DNA of 64,000 bases from the NCBI GenBank assembly GCA_024349245.1, contig JALDNG010005164.1, forward strand, positions 1 to 64,000, written 5' to 3'. Below are positions 32,411 through 43,915 of this stretch, one piece after another; position 1 is the first letter of the stretch, and the number at the start of each line of letters is the position of its first letter. Below the pieces are notes generated by a model. That model ran no database searches and was not told the origin of the DNA. It worked only from the letters and a program-made list of their open reading frames with translations. A program made the position numbers and the translations under genes. The DNA is from Neodontobutis hainanensis (lineage: Eukaryota > Chordata > Actinopteri > Gobiiformes > Odontobutidae).

Positions 32411-34934
32411 TTAACAATTTCATTTAAGAACAGTGATAATTTACAGAAGCAATGAACATAATCAGTTACCATGAGATATGTTCCAAAACAGAGCAGGGCA
32501 TTTTTCTGGCACTCCATCTGGACTAATGTAAAAATATAACAATTCATGTATATACTCAGGTTTTAAACATTTCATCACTTTTAAACATTTTCAAACACTT
32601 CAGCAATAGTGTAAACAAAGATTAAAGAAATATTATTCCCATAGATGATCACTCAACATGCCATTCACCCAGAGAAACACAATTCATTTTATGATTTTTT
32701 CTTAAAAGGAGAATATATGGAAATTATATGAATATCTACATATCTGTGAATATCTGGCCAGATTTAATTTGGTCTATATTGTGAGTAGTTTAATTAATAA
32801 GTGGTTCAAACCATATTTAATATGGTTTAATTTGTGAGTGATTAATAAAATTTTGACTTGTTCATCATACAGGGATCATATGGATTCAGAGAACAAAAGT
32901 TACAACTAGGTGTTATTTTAAAAGGGATACTCCACTTTTTTATATATATATTAAACTGTTATTCCCTTAACTAAGACGAGTTGATAGATACCTCTCTCGT
33001 CTCAGTGCATGCACTAAATCGCTCTGGCACGCAGCAACACTTTGATAGCACTTAGCTTAGCCCAGTTCATTCATTAGGATCCAAACAGAAATGAAGTTAG
33101 AAGTGACCAAGTTAGTTAAGGGAATAACAGTTTAATATGAAAAAAAAAAAATGGTGCAGTATCCCTTTAAGCTTTATTGTGAGTCACTATTACCTTTCTC
33201 CACAAAAGCTGGCATGCAATTCTAAGCCAGAAACTGGAAAGGTTCCTAAGCATATTGGGCACCGGGTCTCAAATGCCTAAAAGTTAAAGACAAAATGTTT
33301 GCAGGGCCAATTTTTTTATTTTTATTTTTTTAGAAGTAATTGATCATTTACAATGGCTACGTTTACATACAACCAAATAATCCATTAGTAATTCTGATTG
33401 AATTAGATTTTTCGTTGTTTCATCAGTCCATCTTTCATACTCATTTATAATGTTTGATAAATATAAGCAGCAAGACATAACAGTTCATGTGCTCATCGTC
33501 TCCTAATCAGCTTTTGCTTGTGTACCTCCTGAACGTGATGTATAACATTACATGATGTTGCCTCCTCTATAAACACCATGTCTTCTTCCTGCAAAGACTA
33601 AAGAAAAAGACAATTTCTATTGTCAGTGGACAGTTCTTAAAGATAGTAACCTAAAGCCTACACAACATAGTTTTACCTCAATTTCAGAGTTTTGCATGCT
33701 GTCACACTGGTCAACATGCAAAGCCAGTGTCTGAAGTGGCATCAGACTCGTGCATTTTTTACAAGTTGCCTTTGGCATTCGGGCAAATTCAGGTGCATCT
33801 GGTGGCAGTGGTGTCATATCAAGTTAATCCTGCAACGGCACGACGTGCAGCAAGTTCTTCCCACCACTTGAAGCACTTTTGATCACTGATCCTGTATACC
33901 CCTCTGCCTCCAATGGTATTACAGATATTCTTCTCCTTCCATTCCCACCTATATAAGCAAGTAACACAACAACTGATAAAGAGAATAACTTTACAGAATA
34001 ATGCATTGTTTTCTGTCCTGAACGGAGTTATTCATATTAATGAATTTTAGCACCAAATGTTGATAAAAAGTTGTGAAAAAGCACACCTGCAGCTTTGAAA
34101 AGAAGCCACCTGTCTTCCAAATGACTCATTTTTGAGTATGCTTCCCGCTTGATAACTACATTAACGTTAAAGAAAAACCCTTAAAACACAGACACAACAA
34201 ATAACGCTGTTAGAATATGTGTTTGCTTAAGATCGGACTACTCACCTCAGCATGTGTTGTATCTGATGTTAAGGACAGGGTCCGCTTTCCTAGCCCTGCT
34301 TGCATGAGCTCCAGCTCTTCGGATATAGATGGGGTTGTATCGGATTTAGAGCCAGCAAAGACACAGAACAATCAAAATATTTAAGCGCCTTTGCAGGAAC
34401 TGTTGGCCTGTGACATCTGGCAAGTTGTCTTTTATTTTTACCAGCATTTTTTAAAAATCCAGGAAAAGATCTGCAAATTGTAGGACAGGTAAAACTATTA
34501 ATGTGCGTGTATTCGGTGTTTATTTTTGAGTAGCAAGAAACACTACGTTTAGCTGCTGCATCCTATGCCAAACTTATATTGCTATAAAAAAGGAATGTTT
34601 GACTATTCTGTGTAACACCTGAACTGGCCCTTTTAAATATGCTTGCTATCTACCTAGCCATTTCATGTTCCACAGTAGGTCTTCCTGACTGCTGGATCTG
34701 GATCTGGCTCTGAGTCTGACCCTGCCTTGCATTTTCCTCTGGGATTACTCTGGCCACCAAGGAAATTAAATGTTGTGCTGCTTCAGTTACAGTACGTTGG
34801 TCATACTTGGGAAAAAGGTTTAGGTGCAAAACACTATTATAATACTGATCAAAACAAACTGTCATCTGATTAATTTGTAGAAATAAGCTAAAAACTTACC
34901 TGTGGTTGTGATCTGCCTTTTGGTTTTCAATTCC

Positions 34935-35626
34935 ACGCGGCAAACGTTATGGTGGCTCTGGCTGCTAGTGTTGGCTAACGTTAATAAAATCTAGTCAACG
35001 GTAACACTAACTACAGACTGGTCCAGCCAACGTTAAGTATTTAAATGGGACTGCATAAGAAGAGAGAATCATTCAGTTCACTTGTCACTGCGTTAATGAT
35101 ATTAAATGAGTTATCTTACGTGAACAACCTGTTGCTCGCCATTCTTGCTTTGCTTCGCTTCTTCTCGGTGGCAGCAGCGCGGAAACCGTAGTGGGCGTGG
35201 CCAGATTGTCACTTCAATCGAGGGTGACCAATAGAAAAACGCCTTTCATCCTGGTTGGTAGAGACCGCCCACTGAGCTACAGCTTCACGCCAAGCGAAAC
35301 TTTTCAATTCGCAAAACTTTTCAACTTGCAAAACTTTTCAGCTTGCAAACCTATTCACCTCACAAGCAAAATATTTTGACCCAAAAAGACAGCAGAAAAG
35401 AGAGCAAAATGTGTGGTTTTGGGATGAAAAGTTCTCAAAGTGCACAAGGAAAAATAAAGGTCTTCAAAGATTTACACACACTGCAAATAATTCTGTTAAC
35501 AACTTCTTTATTTTTGAGCCTTAAGAAGACTTTTTGCAATATATTTTTTTAATTACAAAATAATTAGTTTTACTCTCAAACACAATATGTTTGTTTGAAT
35601 AAAAAAGACACAAAAGAAACTCCATA
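34935..35626 (-). repeat. Right terminal inverted repeat of the IS3EU-like element
   Basis: Inverted copy of 13235-13908, with an extra block of about 24 bp near 34975-34998. It carries the mirrored 17-bp array (35298-35356) and the HECT-gene start. It is followed by GATATG (35627-35632). Confidence 0.9.
35120..35232 (-). promoter_or_regulatory. Putative promoter and first exon in right TIR
   Basis: Read on the minus strand: inverted CCAAT (35228-35232 on +), then a CCACGCCC-type box (35193-35200), a GC-rich leader, ATG at 35142-35140 and a 23-nt exon (M-A-S-N-R-L-F-T) before GTAAGA. It mirrors the left TIR, so each gene would have its own copy of one promoter. Confidence 0.55.
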
Positions 35627-35630
35627 GATA

Positions 35631-36089
35631 TGTTATGGGAATTGTACATCTCCAGTAATATTGTATAGTATGCTCTCACTCCTGCTCCAGTTCATATGTT
35701 TATCCACATACAACTATGACTTAATGTCTTTAGCTATATCTTCTATTGGCGCCAGGCTAATCCAAACAAAACAAAGACATTACTTTTGCACTACATCTAA
35801 TCATTGTCCAGGGACACTCTGTCCTGTACACTTAGTGACACACATCTATGACTGACACGTCAGCTCAATACACGTCCATCCACGACCCTGGAGCTGGGGC
35901 TGGCATAATGTAAACCTATAAAGCTTCATGTATTGTTTACATCTTTAAGCAAAACTCTCTGTGTACCATTGTTACTGGGTGTCTGTTTTGTTTCTCTTTG
36001 CAAAGATTAAACAATTGTCAATTATTTTCAAATCATATACCGTCTCCATCGTCTGCTCATTTAATCTGTAAAGTAAAATTCTCTTAACA
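35631..36089 (+). repeat. ERV1 3' LTR (459 bp)
   Basis: TGTTATGGG...CTTAACA, followed by CATTG (36090-36094). Its first two bases lie inside the GATATG duplication made by the IS3EU-like element, placing that insertion exactly at the tract/LTR boundary. Confidence 0.9.
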
Positions 36090-36136
36090 CATTGATAAAA
36101 AAAAAAAAAAAAAAGATAAAAAATTTATTTTGCTTG

Positions 36137-36194
36137 CCATGGAAAAGTCAAAATTCATGGTAGCATACTACCATAAATTTTGACTTTTCCATGG
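36137..36194. repeat. 58-bp palindromic hairpin
   Basis: Arms CCATGGAAAAGTCAAAATT and its reverse complement AATTTTGACTTTTCCATGG, continuing with one unpaired base through CATGGTAG/CTACCAT. The structure is nearly perfect with a tiny loop. Confidence 0.9.
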
Positions 36195-36322
36195 GTTACC
36201 ACTAAGTAATTTTTCAATATTTTTTGTTTGGGGACTAAATACATTTTTAACAATTTTGGTGCAACTAAAATTGACTTTTGTGCATGCTTACTGGGTCAGT
36301 ACTTACTTTTTCAATCAAATAG

Positions 36323-36767
<445 letters not shown>

Positions 36768-37135
36768 GGGGCAGCAGTCACTCAGTGGTAGAGCGGTCGT
36801 CCTTCAACCGGAAGGTAGACAGTTCGAAACCCATTCTCCCCATAATTCATACTGTTGTTGTGTCCTTGGGCAAGACACTTAACCCACCTTGCCTTGTATG
36901 AATGTGTAAGAATGTTTAGTGAATGTATTTGGTGATGGTCGAAGAGTCCGTAGGCACGGAATGGCTGCCACGTCTCTGTCAGTCTGCCCCAGGGCAGCTG
37001 TGGTTACAGATGTAGCTTACCATTACCAATGTGTGACTTTGTATGAATGAATAATTGATATGTAAAGCATCTTTGCGTCCCCGGAAAGCACTATATAAAA
37101 TGTATGTAATAATAATAAATAATAATAATATCATT
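36768..37135 (+). mobile_element. tRNA-derived SINE (family 1)
   Basis: The tRNA-like head has an A-box-like region (CACTCAGTGGTAGAGCGG) and a B box (AGTTCGAAACCC). The body contains TGTCCTTGGGCAAGACACTT, widespread in fish SINEs, then AAAGCACTATATAAAATGTA and an ATAATAATAA tail. It is transcribed by RNA polymerase III and mobilised by a LINE in known relatives. Confidence 0.85.
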
Positions 37136-37339
37136 ATGTTAAAGGTGTAAATGTGCACAAGTAATCCATTTGGTGCAACCAGATCTGCCATTGTTTGTGA
37201 GAATTAAAGGAGATTATATTTTCCCAAAATGGCGCCTCATTACTGGCGTGTTACGGCCACACCCACAGATTTATCCAAAAACTACTTAATAACTTTTGTT
37301 GGCGCTACGATCAAGAATTGTTGCTTTACATAAAGCTGT

Positions 37340-37500
37340 AATGGGTTCCAAAGTTATTTCAAAAGACTTTACAAATTCACCAGTCTACAGTTAGGCAAAA
37401 AATCTACAAATGGAGACGCTTTGGGACTGTTGTTACTCTACCAAGAAGTGGGCACCCAACCAAAATTACACAAAGTGCACAATTTAGTGATCCAGTCGAG
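37340..37500 (+). mobile_element. Tc1/mariner transposase fragment
   Basis: The plus strand reads Y-K-W-R-R-F-G-T-V-V-T-L-P-R-S-G-H-P-T-K (about 37400-37460). This is the end of the first helix-turn-helix and the linker G-R-P-x-K motif region of Tc1 transposase DNA-binding domains. The catalytic domain and both terminal repeats are absent. Confidence 0.8.
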
Positions 37501-38099
37501 TCCTCACGAAATCCCTTCTTTTCATGGATTAACAATTTATGCTTTTACCCCTTTACAGACCATCAGAAAGTGTTTAGACTAAAGAAGCCTGAAGAAGATC
37601 TGATTAATATCTGCCTTCTAAAACATCCACAGATGGTCAGTGTTTTGTTAAGGCCAGGAAACTAGGAGTAAACGAAATTAATGACTTTGTTTTGCTTCAC
37701 ATCGGGTTGTGAGGTGGTCTGACCTGGTACCAGATCAAAGGGTAATCTCCAACGTAAACAGACTCTTGGGCGCCAGAATAACAATATCAGAACAGAACTG
37801 TCAAACAATCATAATTCTTCCAGATACGATGTGTATTGAAACTTCCCAGAGACCTTCCCTCCTTAGTCGTAAAGAGGCAGGAATGTCTTTCATCATATTT
37901 TCCTAGAATGATCAAGTGCCTCCCTCTGGTGGTCAAATGGACTAATGACTGACTTCTCATAAAAGGACAATTTCATGTTTATTCCATTAAAAGAAAGTGT
38001 ATTAAAGTCAAAATTATTAAATGTGTAAATAATTCATACTGTCTTCCCAGGAGGTTAAGTTTTAACCAAGATAAAATGACTCCTAATTCCTTTTCTTGC
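37501..38099. other. Unassigned sequence
   Basis: No recognised feature. One 65-codon frame at 37709-37906 has no known motif. Confidence 0.3.
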
Positions 38100-40427
38100 A
38101 GCAGCTTAATAACATGTAATGAATTTGTGTATTTTTCTAAAGGCTTAAATATGCATTGTCTCTGTATACGGAAAAATTGGATTTATTGATTGGAATGTTT
38201 TGGATTATTAATTATTGAGTACTGGGAGTACTAACACAATAGTCTGTCCTTTTAAACAGGATTCAATTATTTTCTTTTGCTAAAGGCTTAGACGTGTTCA
38301 TGGTGCACACTGCATCAAATCTTTGGAACCTAAAGATAAAAAGTTGAAATGTTACATTTAGCTTTTTTTTTTTAATGAACATTTATGGCTATTACTGATT
38401 ACAATCTTGGTGAATTTGAATAAATAAAGAGACAAGTTTATTTAAGTTTACACTTGATGTTTAAGTATATATTTAACATTAGGTAAGGTGCATTCTTTAT
38501 GTGAAGAAAAGTCTGAATGCCAAATTAGTGGAAACATGACCGTAGCAATTGATAATCTGTTTGAATATGTTACGGTTGAGATTAATATATGAAAAATGCA
38601 AAAACAAAATGGTTTATTGTATTTATAGAAACAGGATTTCTTTATAGACATTATGGAACAAAATCTATACTGAACAACAGTCCTAAAAATATTTTCATAC
38701 GTGTGGATTTTAGAAGTAAAGTAAGTAAAGCAACAATTTACACAGAGCTTTGTTGATATTATGTCTTTCATGATAAACGACACACAAGGATCACAAGGAT
38801 GATGGTGTTTCAGGAAAAAACAATGTGGCCAGAGCATGACACGACTTGGAGGCTGTGTGATGCACATTGCCCAGTTATTACAGTGAGTCTGGCTCATGGA
38901 GGACAAAGACAAAGTAAAAATCTTTAATAATAGATTATTATAACAATTTAATTAAAGAAAATAATACAATATCCGGATAATATTTCTTTCCCTAATTTGA
39001 TTATTTAAAAAGGCAATATGAAAGACATTGTCAATTATAGGCTTTTCAAAAAGCGTGTGAACCAAAACCATGCAAAACTATTGATGATTTATATAAAGAA
39101 TTTGTTTGTAACAACTAAGTTAAAGTTTATCAAATTTACTGATGCTACCACTTACAGTTACAGTTAAAGACCTACAACCAATGGTAACTGATATTACAAC
39201 AGAGCTGAAAAAAATGAAGGAATTGTTCAACAGTAATAAGTTCTCATTAAAAATAACTTACAAGAATGTGGAGATTATGGAAAAGATGAATACACAGAGA
39301 TACTAAGTGATGAACTAACAAATACAAAGATTTAATGAAAACAGCAAAAACAGTTCTTGTATTTTATAGGACCACAATTGTTTTTGGTTTATTGAGCCAT
39401 GGTTATCCCATGTATCAAAAAGGGGGGAGAAGAAGATTTAAACCAAACTGTATTTAAAGTGATGAGGCTTGGTTAACCTGATCCCGGGTTAAACATTGTG
39501 CTATAACAACAGTGGTTTAATACAGTTATTAAATGAGTTAAAAAGAAATATTAACCCAAATAATAGGACATAACTTTTCTATGGAAGCACTGTTTAGTCT
39601 AAATAAATTAAAACTTTCAGAATAAAATTGATTTTCAGAAGAGGTCCAGCAGACCCTCTCTGTGGAGACAGGTTATGCCTCTGCTGGCCCATTTTTATGT
39701 TTGGATAATTTTATAGTTTGATATGATAAGGACCTTGGAGGTACCTTTCTGACTTTATCATGTTTCATGTGATAATAATTTTATTTGTTTGTTCTTTATA
39801 TGGATGGAAGTACTACAACAAGTATATCAGAAAAAATAATTTGACAATTAATATAGCCACCAGTAAAAGTTAATATTAACATAGATCTTTAAACTAATAT
39901 TAAATCATCTTGGTTTACGCCTGTGAAGGGTATTACACCTGTGAGCTGGACTAGTGACGTGAGTCAGTTAACTTCCTGTGACATCACGGATGAGAGATCA
40001 GGTACATTGCAGTGCAGGGCAGTCTAGAAGTTTTGCGAAGGTAAGATCATTAGACCAGCGTTGCCTGCTGACTGGACACATGCGTACCTCATTTAATTGA
40101 TCCTCCTGTTATATGTGTTTACATACAATGTGAGAGAGCACCGTGAGCAGAAGAAACACCTTAGAAACAAGAGAGCAGCTCCCTCGGGTTCAGTTGATAG
40201 CCACATATACATCGACGACATCAGTGTTCCTTGAGGTGTCCTAATGAATATAATGCTATAAATTAGATAGCAGCAGGATTTGAATCTATTCTCTTTTGAG
40301 AAAATTTATACAAATGTGGATTGGATTAGCTATATTTATTACAACCAACCAGGCCCTTTAAAATGAACTTCACACTCTAGCAAATAAATGAGTGTTCTGT
40401 TGTAAAGAACTTAATCTAGACCTGGTT

Positions 40428-40793
40428 AGCACTCCTGCCTCACAACAAGAAGGTCATGAGTTCAAAACCCGGCCGTCTCCGGTCTTATTGTGAGGAGTCT
40501 GCATGTCCTCCACGTGTTACCGTGGGTTTTCTCTGGGTACTCCAGCTTCCTCCCACCGTCCAAAGGTTAGGTTAGGTAAATCGGCAACTATAAAGTCCCT
40601 AGTGAGTGAGTGAATGTGAGAGTGAATGGTTGTCTGTCACTGTCTGTCTTTATATGTCAGCCCTGCGACTAACTGGCCACTGTCCAGGGTGTACCCTGCC
40701 TCAGGCCTAAAGCTGCTGGGATAAGCTCCAGTCACCCGCGACCCCTAACGTGACAAAGCAGTAGAAAATGAATGAATGAATGATTTGCATATA
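40428..40793 (+). mobile_element. 5'-truncated SINE (family 2) in copy C
   Basis: It starts within the tRNA-like head (GGTTAGCACTCCTGCCTCAC), matches 47628-47999 closely, and ends in GAATGAATGAATG. ERV1 sequence resumes on both sides (compare 12466 and 12540). Confidence 0.85.
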
Positions 40794-41482
40794 CTTGTTG
40801 CACTTCTATGCCTGGTAACCTTTGCTTGTGTTGCATTCCATGTATCCGGAGCTTGTTGGTGAAATTGATGGATGTTCTGGGGGACATCATTGTTTACATG
40901 TACACCAACGGGACAACAGCTCCATAACTGATCATAAGTCCTAAAGGGGCGTATGGTTCACTGAATTTATTATGCTTAAGAGAATTTCAATTATTTAAAT
41001 TATTCTGAATGTGCATATGTCTCACTCCATGTTTTGTTTCTTTTCGTTTTAGGGACAGAGATGGATAGGCAGGGTCAGGCCGGAGCTCTGAGTCCGAATG
41101 GGTTGACCAGTTCATCTCCGGCATTTCTGAATTTTATTTGTTGTTTTGGAGTGATTCTATGTCTCTGATTTATTGATTTTTGATGTTACCAATGGATTCA
41201 TCAGTGCTACTTTATTGTCTTGGTCCCTATAGTGGTTACACTGCTAAAATAGTAACCCTGTTTAATTTTATGGTCAAACCTCAAAAGTTAATTGATTCCA
41301 CCTATGGCAGAGGGTTGGTCAGGAGAGTTTTCCCTAGCGATAGGTCATTTACCTCATGGTCAAATGTACTTAGCCTAGGTCAACTGCCCGGCTGGGTTTT
41401 AGCTCCTGCCATAACATACAATACAACATAAGCTAATATTTTGTTTTATGCTAATGTTTTATCAGCATAAAGAGGGGGAGGA

Positions 41483-41945
41483 TGTCATAGTAATTGTATA
41501 TTATATATTATGCTCTCACTCCTGCTCTAGTTTATAGGCTTATCCACATACAAGTGTGACTTAATGTCTTTAGCTATATCTCCTATTGGAGCCAGGCTAA
41601 TCAACAAGACAAAGACAACACTTTGCACTACATCTAATCACTGTCCAGGGACACTCTGTCCTGTACACTTAGTGACATATACACGTAAACTTATTCACAT
41701 CTATGACTGACACGTTAGCTCAATACACGTCAATCCACAACCCTGGAGCTGAGAGGCGGGCATAATGTACAACTATAAAAGCTCCATGTGTTGTTACCAT
41801 GTTAAGCAAATGACCATGTACCATTGTTGCTTGTTGTCTGATTTGTTTTTATTCTTGCAAGAATTAAAGCGGTCTTCCATTCTTAAATTTACCATATATT
41901 CTTCGTCGTCTCGTTTGTGATCCGAACCGAATAATTATTTTAACA
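41483..41945 (+). repeat. Copy C 3' LTR (463 bp)
   Basis: TGTCATAGTAATTG...TTTTAACA, homologous to both ERV1 LTRs but clearly more diverged. TATAAAAG lies at about 41774 and ATTAAA at about 41864. It is directly preceded by polypurine tract AAAGAGGGGGAGGA (41469-41482). Confidence 0.9.
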
Positions 41946-42256
41946 TGGGTCTAATTAATTTTGCCCAAGTTTGTTGTCTGTGGGATCAAGCAGATATTTC
42001 TTGCTGTTTTTTAAACAAGGGGTGTGATGTTGGGGGTTGCTCATTCCACTCAAAATGTTTGACTTCCTGTTGGGTTTAGGGTGGTGCCATAATAGAATTC
42101 CATACTAAACTTAACATGATATATGTCTGTGCCGCATTTCAAATTTCTATGATTAAAAAAATTACTTTTGCTTTGCACATCCCATTTACTTTTTCACACT
42201 TTCAGGGCATTGTCATGGCAACATGGTGGTAGATCCCTTTAATTTTCATATAATTG
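41946..42256. other. Dispersed-repeat sequence, no gene
   Basis: The first 60 bp resemble 7506-7560 (left flank of ERV1). The rest includes GGCATTGTCATGGCAACATG. No coding potential. Confidence 0.4.
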
Positions 42257-42753
42257 TGTTCAGGACAATGATACGGCAGGACACCCCCCTCCCCCAAGGC
42301 ACAAGGCTCCAGGTGCAGAAGTCCCGTGACAAGCCATGTCCCCGTCTAGTTATGCCTACTTCATGCTTGGATTAGCAGGAAGGACATGACATGAATTTGA
42401 CATGACCTGAAGAGAACTATAAGCCCCCAGTAACTCTAAACATTATAAGAATAAAAAAAAATTCTAACACCAGTAAAATGCTGACTCATGTTAGAAGGCT
42501 CACTCTCTTGGAACCGGTGCTTCTTCTTCTTTTTCTTATCTGCTGTGATTTCAGTATACATTCTAAGCCTGTCTACATATCATTGGGATAGTTCATGTAA
42601 CTCTGTACACACAGATTTGTATGTCCCCTCATCCTTTTGCATAAAAGAAGACTATGAACTTTTTTTTTCCTTTCTACTTAAATAAATCCCCAAAATACAT
42701 CTATTGATTTCTCTCAATTTTAATCCACAATAATAAAAAAAAAATCAGCAACA
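42257..42753 (+). repeat. ERV3 5' LTR candidate (about 497 bp)
   Basis: It runs TGTTCAGGAC...CAGCAACA, so the ends are the inverted TGTT/AACA. AATAAA lies at about 42681. A tRNA-Leu-type primer site follows 5 bp later. No partner 3' LTR was found in the window, so the left boundary is inferred from the TG rule only. Confidence 0.55.
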
Positions 42754-42758
42754 GTTCT

Positions 42759-42776
42759 TGGTGTCAGAAGTGGATT
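42759..42776 (+). promoter_or_regulatory. ERV3 primer-binding site (tRNA-Leu-like)
   Basis: TGGTGTCAGAAGTGGATT differs by one missing G from TGGTGTCAGAAGTGGGAT, complementary to the 3' end of a vertebrate tRNA-Leu. Confidence 0.7.
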
Positions 42777-43915
42777 TGAAGATCGACGGCTGAACCGCCT
42801 GTAGGACAATGGTGTGATCAACCAGATCGCCCCATTAAAGGTCTCCTCTTTCCTCTTCTGGATGGAAGGATTGCCTGATGCCGACCCTCCAATTATCATC
42901 TATCAATCCGACGTACTCAAATAACCTCCAAACGGTAAAATTATTACAAATTTATCAAATTACGAGAAAACATTTTGTAACAGTGTCTAAAGGTGATTTT
43001 TGTCTGTAACAAAACCTAGACCAGGATTAACTAAGCAGGAATGCCATAAAATGAGTAATAATAATTCCTGAAAGGGTTTTCTAAAGTAGAAGAAAGGAAT
43101 TTCTCTAAAATCTGTCTGAAAATTAAATACTGATGAGTACTTAATTAAATCTGAAATATATAAGAAATATACAATATAAGTCAAAACAGTCCTGCAAAGG
43201 ACTTCTGTGAACACAATATGAAGTATGATAGAAACCTGGCCAAGGAGTGATAAAATTGATGAATGGAAGTTGAATGGTTTTAATGGACGAATGATTAAAA
43301 GTAGTTAGACTGATTTACGTAATAGAATACAAGACGCAGAAATTAGTAAAACCTAAGCAAATAAAAGAGATTAACTGACATTATAAATGTTTAGAGGTGA
43401 AGATGTCTAAAAGAAAAAGAAAACAGGGAAAGAAATTTAAATACAGTAAAGGGGCCATTTCAAAGCATAGGTAATAAAGCAACTGATAACATGACTAATG
43501 CGAGGTCCTCCTGTTTTCCAAGTCTGACCCAGCATGTTGGTCCGGCACTCATGAGTGAAGACGATGATAAGACTTACATTATTGCTCTCGCAGCTGCATG
43601 TCTCCACAGTGAGGAAAAGGAGGGCTCAGACACATGCACCCTCTGCACCAGCTGCTCAACTAAATCCGAATCTGACCACTCAAGCTGAAACAAACGCCCG
43701 ATGAACATTGGACTGTCAAGTCTACGAGGGACTACGCCTTGCAAAATGAGATGAGTATAAAACACAAAAATGACACCACACCTGTCACTGACAATGCACA
43801 CTATACCGCACTGCTCATAAGCAATGAAGACGCATTTGCAACTGACCTCCTGCTTGCCTTAGTGACAGAAACTATTAAGAAATGACCAAAAATGCTGAAA
43901 TGTTTTTAAGGTACC
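42777..43915 (+). other. ERV3 leader and degenerate 5' coding region
   Basis: AT-rich leader to about 43460. 43491-43688 is then an open frame with a Cys-containing stretch (C-T-L-C-T-S-C), and a second frame at 43710-43880 is coding-like (D-Y-A-L-Q-N-E-M-S-I). Position between primer site and reverse transcriptase suggests gag/protease relics, but no diagnostic motif is seen. The sequence continues at 48607 past the solo LTR insertion. Confidence 0.4.

Larger units (their letters stand above)
17499..35142 (-). pseudogene. HECT-type E3 ligase-like gene (G2E3-like) carried by the transposon
   Basis: Exons on the minus strand follow the family order. 35142-35120 is ATG plus M-A-S-N-R-L-F-T in the right TIR. 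34865-34663 is the N-terminal region. 34335-34247 has L-M-Q-A-G-L-G-K-R-T-L-S. About 34160-34088 has D-R-W-L-L-F-K-A-A-G, and 33950-33680 continues E-A-E-G-Y-T-G-S-V-I-K-S-A-S, followed by zinc module C-x2-C-x11-H-x3-C. 33277-33195 is a second module (C-P-I-C, then H-A-S-F-C). The HECT N-lobe is at 32282-32066 (F-L-G-E-P-G-F-D-T-G-A-L-R-K-E-F), 27615-27523, 27140-26990 (V-S-I-A-Q-G-G-P-A-P-R-F) and 26815-26693 (L-D-C-G-Y-T-G-P-I). The last exon is 17662-17499 (K-R-I-P-M-L-Q-Q-L). No C-lobe with a catalytic Cys is visible before the stop at 17499. ERV2 and the TTAA element sit in its introns. Stops, e.g. near 33830, show decay. Confidence 0.8.
13235..35626 (+). mobile_element. IS3EU-like DDE transposon carrying a transposase and a HECT-type gene
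   Basis: The element starts TATGGAGTTTCTTTTGT and ends with its reverse complement ACAAAAGAAACTCCATA. It is bounded by the 6-bp duplication GATATG (13229-13234, 35627-35632). Inverted repeats are about 0.68 kb. A 6-bp duplication, TAT...ATA ends and a retroviral-integrase-like transposase fit the IS3EU superfamily (from memory). The left part encodes the transposase (+), the right part a HECT-domain protein (-), with 3' ends meeting at about 17.4-17.5 kb. Without the later insertions (ERV2 about 8.0 kb, TTAA element 4.3 kb, L2 tail about 0.15 kb) the original element was about 10 kb. It sits exactly at the ERV1 polypurine tract/3' LTR junction. Polintons also make 6-bp duplications, but no polymerase B, packaging ATPase or capsid gene is seen. 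Confidence 0.8.
7668..36089 (+). mobile_element. ERV1: LTR element without gag/pol, split by an IS3EU-like transposon
   Basis: 5' LTR 7668-8093, primer site from about 8094, internal region to about 13232, then a 22.4 kb insertion, then 3' LTR 35631-36089. Both ends carry the 5-bp duplication CATTG (7663-7667, 36090-36094), so all of this is one insertion interrupted later. No gag, protease, polymerase or envelope frame can be read in the roughly 5.1 kb internal part. It is therefore a large non-autonomous derivative that must have been mobilised in trans. The LTRs differ by many substitutions and an indel of about 33 bp, so it is older than ERV2. Relatives here: copy A (1335-1925) and copy C (38100-41945). 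Confidence 0.85.
38100..41945 (+). mobile_element. ERV1-family copy C: 3' half plus LTR
   Basis: From about 38100 the sequence tracks the ERV1 interior (10700-13230): ACACAATAGTCTGTCCTTTT (38232 vs 10751), TTGAGCCATGGTT (39392 vs 11291) and CCATGTATCCGGAGCTTG (40846). It ends in polypurine tract AAAGAGGGGGAGGA and an LTR at 41483-41945. About 300 bp at 41160-41460 is absent from ERV1. A SINE is inserted at about 40428-40793. The 5' half and 5' LTR are missing. It has no coding capacity. Confidence 0.8.

Noticed and set aside
32331..32547. ORFs with long Tyr-Ile runs (also at 36228-36527, 44114-44338 and 58830-59024)
   Set aside because: These are translations of TA microsatellites, not proteins.
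13235..35626. Polinton/Maverick identity for the 22 kb element
   Set aside because: The 6-bp duplication and long TIRs fit, but no polymerase B, packaging ATPase, protease or capsid gene is seen, and much of the length is later insertions; the end sequence TAT...ATA fits IS3EU better.
36779..36840. Genuine tRNA gene
   Set aside because: The A and B boxes are present but the cloverleaf is degraded and the sequence continues into a SINE body.
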